A stretch of DNA of 7,187 nucleotides from assembly GCA_004356335.1 (NCBI GenBank), contig SMXP01000054.1, positions 1 through 7,187 on the forward strand. The letters are read 5' to 3'. The position numbers and the translations under genes were made by a program. A model generated the notes under the pieces. It saw nothing but the letters and a program-made list of their open reading frames with translations. It searched no databases and was not told the origin of the DNA. This document shows positions 1 to 4,140 of the stretch, piece after piece; the first letter of the stretch is position 1, and each line of letters opens with the position of its first letter. The stretch comes from Alphaproteobacteria bacterium. Lineage in GTDB: Bacteria > Pseudomonadota > Alphaproteobacteria > SMXP01.

Positions 1-326
1 AATATTTCAAAAGCGGGTCCACGGTTTATCCGCCGGTCACCGGCTCCATCGTGTCCATGTATTTCAACAACAGGCGGGCCGGCTTTGGTCACGTCGGCAT
101 GATTCGACAAATATTGAGTGAAACCGAGGATGAAATTGTCGGTGTGTTGTTCGATCAACATGGATTCATCAACAACAATTATGTCGGCAGGCAGATCCAA
201 GCGGATCACGTGGTGTTTCGAAGGGATGCAGACGGAAAGTGGACCGGATGGGTGCGGCCATGGCGCTGGCCCGGCGAGGAATATGCCGCAACCGGTTGGA
301 CCACGGCGGTTATGGCGGAACACTGA
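1..326 (+). CDS. 3' end of an unrecognised protein gene (5' end outside the window)
   Basis: The frame is open from the first bases of the window to a TGA at 324-326, giving about 108 visible residues. A GTG (51) and an ATG (57) occur in frame, but neither has a Shine-Dalgarno sequence. The residues before them (YFKSGSTVYPPVTGSI) read like normal protein, so I infer that the gene begins upstream. The visible part is mixed alpha/beta in character, has an aromatic-rich segment near the end (KWTGWVRPWRWPGEEY), and shows no membrane segment. I do not recognise the family and propose no function. The gene converges on the minus-strand ribbon-helix-helix gene, with a strong hairpin (382-425) about 55 bp after its stop. 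A competing plus-strand frame at 118-384 looks less protein-like and is judged a shadow. Confidence 0.55.
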   Translation, partial: YFKSGSTVYPPVTGSIVSMYFNNRRAGFGHVGMIRQILSETEDEIVGVLFDQHGFINNNYVGRQIQADHVVFRRDADGKWTGWVRPWRWPGEEYAATGWTTAVMAEH

Positions 327-381
327 CTTCAACCAAACGCGGTCGAACAAGCCGAAGAAACGGTCTCGCCCGATCCCTCAA

Positions 382-425
382 TAGACCCCCGTTCATAATT
401 CATTGAATCAGGGAACGGGGGTCTA
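382..425. terminator. Strong hairpin between convergent genes, possible bidirectional terminator
   Basis: A perfect 13-bp inverted repeat (382-394 with 413-425, TAGACCCCCGTTC / GAACGGGGGTCTA) encloses an 18-nt loop, which holds a smaller ATTC/GAAT stem. It lies between the 3' ends of the plus-strand partial gene and the minus-strand ribbon-helix-helix gene, where a shared terminator would be expected. No clear U-tract follows on either strand, so intrinsic termination is uncertain. It is also the left hairpin of repeat copy E1, and terminator activity would be a side role. Confidence 0.35.
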
Positions 426-488
426 GATTTGTTATTGGTCGCGCATTCGAACCCAAAAACCGCGTACACTTTTTGTGAATGCGCTCTA
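382..488 (+). repeat. Two-hairpin intergenic repeat, copy E1 (full length, divergent)
   Basis: This ~107-bp copy has the same architecture as E4-E6. A left hairpin (382-425) is followed by a spacer and a right module starting TTGGTCGCGCATTCG and ending GAATGCGCTCTA. The right module folds into an outer stem GCGCATTC/GAATGCGC (441-448 with 477-484) and an inner stem CAAAAA/TTTTTG (454-459 with 470-475). The other copies have GGAAAA/TTTTCC or GCGAA/TTCGC at the inner stem, so both arms have changed together. The left stem is also different (CCCCCGTTC type rather than GCGTTT type) yet perfectly paired. A second right module (E2) follows almost immediately. Confidence 0.8.
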
Positions 489-489
489 G

Positions 490-552
490 ATTCCTAGTTT
501 GGTCGCGTTTTCGGACGGAAAACCGGGTCCACTTTTCCTGAAAACGCTCTAA
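490..552 (+). repeat. Repeat right module only, copy E2, inside the 3' end of the ribbon-helix-helix gene
   Basis: This is a right module without a left hairpin, running from TTTGGTCGCGTTTTCGG to GAAAACGCTCTA. Its outer stem is GCGTTTTC/GAAAACGC (505-512 with 540-547) and its inner stem is GGAAAA/TTTTCC (517-522 with 533-538). It lies in tandem with E1, separated by about a dozen bases. On the minus strand it is read as codons: about the last 18 residues of the ribbon-helix-helix ORF and its TAG stop (494-496) come from this copy and its edge. Confidence 0.8.
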
Positions 553-763
553 AATAACTCAGGATGTATACACGCAGAGCGCTTGAGAGGCCGGTTTGGG
601 GCGCGTTTTGCGTCCGTTCCCGATCGATTCGCGTGATGAGTTCGTTGAGCGACGTGCCTCGATCCTTGGATATCTCTTTAAGTGCGGTCCAGAAATCCGG
701 TTCGAGCGATACGCTCGTTCGGTGACCCGCAATACAAACCGATCGCTTTTGACTATCCGTCAT
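494..763 (-). CDS. Small ribbon-helix-helix domain protein with a repeat-derived C-terminal tail
   Basis: This 89-residue protein matches the small ribbon-helix-helix proteins often found downstream of fumC in Alphaproteobacteria (the RHH_4-type family; such proteins are sometimes misannotated as sulfotransferases). The beta strand is at about residues 14-20 (HRTSVSLE). The two helices are at about 22-35 (FWTALKEISKDRG) and 37-48 (SLNELITRIDRE). A conserved ending follows at about 58-72 (GLSSALRVYILSYFR). The fold is usually DNA-binding, but I know no defined regulon for this family. Residues from about 72 to 89 (AFSGKVDPVFRPKTRPN) are read from repeat copy E2, so the ancestral end was probably near YFR. 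The start is ATG at 761-763 with only a weak purine stretch upstream. The gene begins 59 bp after fumC on the same strand and is probably co-transcribed with it. Confidence 0.85.
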   Translation of the reverse strand: MTDSQKRSVCIAGHRTSVSLEPDFWTALKEISKDRGTSLNELITRIDRERTQNAPQTGLSSALRVYILSYFRAFSGKVDPVFRPKTRPN

Positions 764-792
764 GGCGTCTCACGGCGCCAACTGGGCATTCA

Positions 793-818
793 CCCACTTT
801 TCCTGAATGCGCTCTATA
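793..818 (+). repeat. Truncated repeat, copy E3 (right end only), between fumC and the RHH gene
   Basis: The segment CCCACTTTTCCTGAATGC followed by GCTCTA is identical to the right end of copy E6 (3313-3336). Neither the left hairpin nor the first half of the right module is recognisable upstream, so only about 26 bp survive. The right end lies four bases from the fumC stop codon (823-825) and has the same orientation as all other copies. Confidence 0.7.
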
Positions 819-822
819 TGAG

Positions 823-2217
823 TCACGCCTTTGGCCCAACCATATCCTCCGGACGTACGATGGCGTCGAATTCCTCCGCCGTAACAAAACCCAGCGCTAC
901 CGCTTCTTCGCGCAACGTGGTTCCGTTTTCATGGGCGGTTTTGGCCACTTTTGCTGCATTGTCATAGCCGATTTTAGGCGCGAGCGCGGTCACCAACATA
1001 AGCGACCGATTCATGTGCTCGGCAATTCTGTCCGTATTGGGTTCGATGCCGACCACACAATTATCGGCAAAGCTGCGGCAGCCATCCGCAAGCAGCCGAA
1101 TAGACTGCAATAAGTTGTATATCATCACCGGCTTGAAAACATTGAGTTCCATATGACCTTGGCTGCCGGCAATCGTGATAGTGGTGTGATTGCCCATGAC
1201 CTGGGTGCACAGCATGGTCATGGCTTCGCACTGGGTCGGATTGACTTTGCCGGGCATGATGGATGAGCCTGGTTCATTGGCCGGCAAGATCAGTTCGCCC
1301 AGTCCGGAACGAGGTCCCGATCCCAAAAGTCGAATGTCATTGGCAATCTTGAATAGGCTGCTGGCAAGCGTATTGAGGTCGCCGGATATTTCGACGATGG
1401 CATCATGGGCGGCAAGCGCTTCAAATTTGTTGGGGGCTGTTTCGAAACTTAGACCGCTGATCTTGCTTGCTTGCTCGGCGAACTTTACGGCAAATTGCGT
1501 CTTGCTATTGAGCCCGGTACCGACCGCCGTTCCGCCCTGAGCGAGATAACGCAGGCGCGATGTCGCTTCCTGTATTCGAGCCATGCCGTTTTGCACCATG
1601 GTCATATAGCCGGAAAATTCCTGACCTAGTGTCAACGGTGTCGCGTCCTGCAAATGGGTTCGGCCGATTTTGATAATGTCCGTCCAGGCGGTTGCTTTTC
1701 CAGCCAGCGCGTCGCGCAGACGTTCGAGAGCCGGCATGAGCCGGTGATGGATCTCCTCCATGGCTGCGATGTGCATCGCCGTTGGAAACGCGTCGTTTGA
1801 CGACTGACTCTTATTACAATGGTCGTTGGGATGAACCGGGTCCTTGGAACCCATCTCGCCGCCCAAAATCTCGATGGCCCGATTGGCAATGACTTCATTG
1901 GCGTTCATGTTGGACTGGGTACCCGAACCGGTTTGCCAGACCACCAATGGAAAGTGGTCATTGAGCTTGCCGTCCATGACTTCTTGTGCGGCATCGCAAA
2001 TCGCTTGGCAGATTTTTGGATCGAGATCATTGAGCGCTAGATTGGTCAGCGCCGCCGCCTTCTTGACCATGCCCAGGGCACGAATGAAAGGGAGCGGTAA
2101 GGTTTCCCCGCCAATCTTGAAATTGGTCATCGAACGTTGAGTTTGAGCACCCCAGTATTTGTCGGCGGGCACATCGATCCTGCCGAAGGAATCTGTTTCG
2201 GTGCGTGTTGCGGTCAT
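823..2217 (-). CDS. fumC: Class II fumarate hydratase
   Basis: The protein interconverts fumarate and (S)-malate in the TCA cycle. It belongs to the iron-independent, homotetrameric, cytosolic class of the fumarase/aspartase superfamily. It has 464 residues, typical for FumC. Family motifs are intact: QTGSGTQSNMN at about 95-105, HPNDHCNKSQSSND at 129-142, GRTHLQDATP at 185-194 with the catalytic-type His188, and the signature GSSIMPGKVNP at 317-327 with the active-loop Ser318. The start is ATG at 2215-2217, preceded by GAGAGG (2223-2228), and the N-terminus (TRTETDSFGRIDVPADKYWGAQT) fits the family. sspB lies 142 bp upstream on the same strand with repeat copy E4 between them. The RHH gene follows after 59 bp. 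Nothing suggests loss of function. Confidence 0.98.
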   Translation of the reverse strand: MTATRTETDSFGRIDVPADKYWGAQTQRSMTNFKIGGETLPLPFIRALGMVKKAAALTNLALNDLDPKICQAICDAAQEVMDGKLNDHFPLVVWQTGSGTQSNMNANEVIANRAIEILGGEMGSKDPVHPNDHCNKSQSSNDAFPTAMHIAAMEEIHHRLMPALERLRDALAGKATAWTDIIKIGRTHLQDATPLTLGQEFSGYMTMVQNGMARIQEATSRLRYLAQGGTAVGTGLNSKTQFAVKFAEQASKISGLSFETAPNKFEALAAHDAIVEISGDLNTLASSLFKIANDIRLLGSGPRSGLGELILPANEPGSSIMPGKVNPTQCEAMTMLCTQVMGNHTTITIAGSQGHMELNVFKPVMIYNLLQSIRLLADGCRSFADNCVVGIEPNTDRIAEHMNRSLMLVTALAPKIGYDNAAKVAKTAHENGTTLREEAVALGFVTAEEFDAIVRPEDMVGPKA

Positions 2218-2222
2218 GATGG

Positions 2223-2228
2223 CCTCTC
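2223..2228 (-). promoter_or_regulatory. Ribosome binding site of fumC
   Basis: GAGAGG on the minus strand ends five bases before the fumC ATG and fixes the start. The left end of repeat copy E4 lies only about 12 bp further upstream, so its hairpin would sit close to the 5' side of the initiation region in an sspB-fumC transcript. Confidence 0.6.
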
Positions 2229-2239
2229 AGGAGATGGTC

Positions 2240-2342
2240 TAGAGCGTTTCCGAACTTAACAGAATCGCGAAAACGCTCTACGTCTTTGTTTGGTCGCCCA
2301 TTCGGACGGAAAACCGGCGTCTACTTCGCTCGAAAATGCTGT
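2240..2342 (+). repeat. Two-hairpin intergenic repeat, copy E4, between sspB and fumC
   Basis: This ~103-bp copy begins TAGAGCGTTT and ends GCTGTA, one mismatch from the usual GCTCTA. The left hairpin stem is 2240-2249 with 2271-2280, and its loop contains CCGAACTTAAC. The spacer GTCTTTGTTTGGTCGC and the core TTCGGACGGAAAACCGG are well conserved. The arms of the right module (CCATTC and GAAAATGC, then GGAAAA and ACTTCGC) pair poorly, so this copy appears to have decayed on that side. Its left loop is almost identical to that of E5. The right end lies about 17 bp from the sspB stop codon. Confidence 0.85.
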
Positions 2343-2359
2343 AGGGTCGGAACGAGCGC

Positions 2360-2893
2360 CTATTTCTTGCGGAAAGCGTCTAAACGGACCACGTCACCTG
2401 CGGTCGAACCGGCGACGGCACCGTCAGTTCGATCTGCCTCGCCGGTTAATGGGACGGCTGGGTCGTGGTCCCCGACGTTGGCCTTAATGTTTGATTGGCC
2501 TTCCGTCTGGGTCAAAGGAAAGAGCGAGCTGTCCCGTCCTTCAACCGTAAACTGGAGGCCAAATTCAACACTTGGATCAAGGAAGCCTTTGATCGATTTG
2601 AAGGGGATGCGCAAATGCTCGATCTTCTGATCGAAGCTTAGGTCAACTTCGAACGCCTCATCAGTGACCGATAAATCCCAGAATTGATGTTGCAGGACGA
2701 CCGTCATTTCTTGGAGATAGCGATCGCGCAATCTTCTTGAGATCATGACGCCCGGGTAATCGGTGCAAAACACAATATAGAAATGATGGTCGCCGGGAAG
2801 GCCCATTTTCTCCGCGCGCTTTAAAGCTTCGCGCACGAGACCTCGCAAGGCGTCCTGGGCCATTGCGTCATATTCCATATAATCTTTAGCCAC
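2360..2893 (-). CDS. sspB: ClpXP adaptor, SspB family (alphaproteobacterial type)
   Basis: SspB tethers ssrA-tagged and other substrates to the ClpXP protease in the cytoplasm. This 177-residue protein has the folded domain at about 1-122. Conserved stretches are QDALRGLVREALK (13-25), GLPGDHHFYIVFCT (31-44), EMTVVLQHQFWDL (62-74) and IPFKSIKGFLDPSVEFGLQF (96-115). A low-complexity, Asp/Thr-rich linker follows, then a short basic-hydrophobic end (VVRLDAFRKK), which in the family is the ClpX-docking tail. The chosen start is a GTG (2891-2893), because it gives the usual short lead before the first helix. An ATG five codons later (2876-2878) is the alternative. Neither has a strong Shine-Dalgarno. 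A plausible promoter lies at 2929-2956. The stop is about 17 bp from repeat E4, beyond which fumC follows. Confidence 0.93.
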   Translation of the reverse strand: MAKDYMEYDAMAQDALRGLVREALKRAEKMGLPGDHHFYIVFCTDYPGVMISRRLRDRYLQEMTVVLQHQFWDLSVTDEAFEVDLSFDQKIEHLRIPFKSIKGFLDPSVEFGLQFTVEGRDSSLFPLTQTEGQSNIKANVGDHDPAVPLTGEADRTDGAVAGSTAGDVVRLDAFRKK

Positions 2894-2928
2894 GGCCAGT
2901 CATCCACAGGATTGAGCTTCCTTCAGAT

Positions 2929-2956
2929 ACACTACCGCTCACAAAGTTCAAGTCAA
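2929..2956 (-). promoter_or_regulatory. Candidate sigma-70 promoter for sspB
   Basis: On the minus strand TTGACT (2951-2956) is followed after 16 bp by TAGTGT (2929-2934), about 35 bp before the sspB GTG. The -35 box is good and the -10 box moderate. A shifted reading (TTGAAC, then TATCTG) is also possible in the same stretch. This is by eye only. Confidence 0.4.
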
Positions 2957-3066
2957 TGTTCCATTTCCAGGTTCGCGAAAGGCGGGAAAATAAGCTTTAG
3001 AGCTTCGCTAGTTGGTGCCATTTTCCACCATCCGACGAACCGGTGCGTATGATATCGCGCGTTTGC
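2957..3066. other. Upstream part of the 440-bp gap between sspB and the flagellin-like gene
   Basis: The gap between the sspB start (2893) and the stop of the flagellin-like gene (3334) holds the candidate sspB promoter, this stretch, and then repeats E5, a remnant and E6. In 2957-3066 I see no open reading frame with protein-like content. A small AAGCT/AGCTT inverted repeat lies near 2993-3006. GGTGCCATTTTCCACC and AACCGGTGCG near 3015-3047 faintly recall the repeat core but are too degraded to call. Confidence 0.4.
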
Positions 3067-3170
3067 TAGAGCGTTTCCGAACTTAACTGAATCGCGAAAA
3101 CGCTCTAAGTTCTTGTTTGGTCGCATTTTCTTAACGCGAACCGGTGTCCACTTCGCTTGAAAATGCTCTA
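3067..3170 (+). repeat. Two-hairpin intergenic repeat, copy E5 (full length)
   Basis: This ~104-bp copy is bounded by GCTAGAGC (3065-3072) and GCTCTAGC (3165-3172), a perfect 8-bp terminal inverted repeat. The left stem is 3067-3076 with 3098-3107. The right module has outer stem GCATTTTC/GAAAATGC (3123-3130 with 3159-3166) and inner stem GCGAA/TTCGC (3136-3140 with 3152-3156). Both stems differ from E1, E2 and E6 but remain paired. The left loop matches E4 almost base for base. Confidence 0.85.
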
Positions 3171-3220
3171 GCGTCGATGATAGCGATGATGACGATCACT
3201 CCGTGCCGTGACAATTCAAT

Positions 3221-3236
3221 TCCTGAATGCGCTAGA
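3221..3236 (+). repeat. Repeat remnant fused to the left end of copy E6
   Basis: TCCTGAATGCGCTAGA repeats the right end found in E3 and E6 (TCCTGAATGCGCTCTA) with two bases missing, and runs straight into the left terminus of E6 (TAGAGCACGTT from 3233). The bases before it (3171-3220, including an ATGATAGCGATGATGACGAT stretch) show no resemblance to the rest of the element. Confidence 0.5.
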
Positions 3237-3336
3237 GCACGTTGACAGAAGATGGCATCCCTAACGTGCTCTAAGTCTTTGTTTTGTCGCGCATTCGGAC
3301 GGAAAACCGGTACCCACTTTTCCTGAATGCGCTCTA
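3233..3336 (+). repeat. Two-hairpin intergenic repeat, copy E6 (full length, best preserved)
   Basis: This ~104-bp copy is bounded by a perfect 10-bp inverted repeat, GCGCTAGAGC (3229-3238) and GCTCTAGCGC (3331-3340). The left hairpin has an 11-bp perfect stem (3233-3243 with 3263-3273, TAGAGCACGTT/AACGTGCTCTA) and a loop unrelated to that of E4 and E5. The right module has outer stem GCGCATTC/GAATGCGC (3289-3296 with 3325-3332) and inner stem GGAAAA/TTTTCC (3301-3306 with 3318-3323). The terminal CTA is the stop codon of the flagellin-like gene on the minus strand. Confidence 0.88.
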
Positions 3337-4026
3337 GCGCTTGGCAGCGGCTTTTAAATCCTGCGCGAATTTGTTCGCCAGCAACAGCGCTTCTTCGCGG
3401 TAGACGTCGAGCGCCCATTTTACATGATCTTCGGCTAGTTCGATGAGGTGGAGGATTTCATCGATTTGATGGTCTTTTTCAAAGGCTGATTTTAGACTTG
3501 GAAGTTTGAGGCCCTTGCGACTCACCGTAAGGTTCGTGTGGCTAATGGTGAAGTGGTTGCGCTTGTTCAGGTCAAGGTTGATCGCCAGTGTATTTTTACC
3601 GCCGTCAATCAGGTTCACGCCTTCGTAGCTTGCGTCCATGGCGACCTGGTCGATCTCATTGCGCAAGCGTTCGTAATGATCGGCCATTTGCCTGCGGATT
3701 TTACGGTCGGCCGCGGCCTTCCCCTCCAAAATCACCTCACGCAATTCGGCTATGATCGACCGGATTTCATCAATCCCGTCCGTGGCCGTTTGCATGGCGC
3801 CGATCGCCACAATGGCAAACCTCTTCTGGCGATCGATATCAATAGGTTGAGACTTTTTCGTGTGCTTTAATGCCCGGCTAATTGCGCCCGACACTTCGAC
3901 CTCACTTGGTGCCAGAAGCGGTTCCGCCACACGTTGCAACAGCCCGCTGAGGCTCCGGCGCTGAGATTCCAACCGTTCTTTTATCAATGCAAGGCCCACG
4001 CGGGTTTTTCTCCGTCGTTTTGCCAT
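3334..4026 (-). CDS. Orphan flagellin-like protein without the usual terminal domains
   Basis: This protein has 230 residues. The middle (about 65-175) reads like the D1 core of alphaproteobacterial flagellins: a helix ATDGIDEIRSIIAELREVIL (81-100), then DHYERLRNEIDQVAMDASYEGVNLIDGG (116-143), which parallels the flagellin pattern of a helix, 'IDQIA-DT-YNG-NLL-G' and short beta strands (TLAINLDLN, HFTISHTNLTV). The end (about 187-226) resembles the returning D1 helix. The N-terminus is strongly basic (MAKRRRKTRVGLALIKERLESQRRSL) and lacks the canonical flagellin start, and the C-terminal D0 helix seems absent or altered. I see no signal peptide or membrane segment. No other flagellar gene is present in the window. 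There is no clear Shine-Dalgarno before the ATG (4024-4026), so translation may be weak. The TAG stop comes from repeat E6. The family call is my pattern recognition; its function is unknown. Confidence 0.75.
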   Translation of the reverse strand: MAKRRRKTRVGLALIKERLESQRRSLSGLLQRVAEPLLAPSEVEVSGAISRALKHTKKSQPIDIDRQKRFAIVAIGAMQTATDGIDEIRSIIAELREVILEGKAAADRKIRRQMADHYERLRNEIDQVAMDASYEGVNLIDGGKNTLAINLDLNKRNHFTISHTNLTVSRKGLKLPSLKSAFEKDHQIDEILHLIELAEDHVKWALDVYREEALLLANKFAQDLKAAAKR

Positions 4027-4081
4027 AAGTCGGTACGGGTTTATGCTGTCTATGATGGCCGAGCACGCTTAGAAATCCGTT

Positions 4082-4099
4082 AAATCGGCGCGGCGATTT
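4082..4099. terminator. Small hairpin downstream of the FAD oxidoreductase gene, weak terminator candidate
   Basis: AAATCG (4082-4087) and CGATTT (4094-4099) form a 6-bp stem with a GC-rich 6-nt loop, about 42 bp after the stop of the FAD oxidoreductase gene and upstream of the flagellin-like gene. No U-tract follows on the minus strand, so it is weak evidence for termination. The 114-bp gap shows no member of the repeat family and no convincing promoter. Confidence 0.2.
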
Positions 4100-4140
4100 G
4101 AACGGCTCCGTTTACGAATTCGGCACCTGAAGAGGCGCCG

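Noticed and set aside
118..384. An 88-residue plus-strand frame overlapping the partial gene at the left edge
   Set aside because: Its composition looks like an out-of-frame reading (Cys-, Arg- and Pro-rich), and it runs into the repeat hairpin.
596..1113. Plus-strand open frames opposite the RHH gene and the end of fumC
   Set aside because: They are antisense to well-supported genes and their translations show no family features.
382..3340. A CRISPR array, because similar units recur in the left half
   Set aside because: The units are ~105 bp, irregularly spaced, internally palindromic and separated by genes. There are no short direct repeats with uniform spacers and no cas gene.
3131..3418. 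A 95-residue minus-strand frame across repeat copies E5 and E6 into the flagellin-like gene
   Set aside because: Most of it is translated repeat sequence (for example VPVFRPNARQNK) and it overlaps the better supported flagellin-like gene in another frame.
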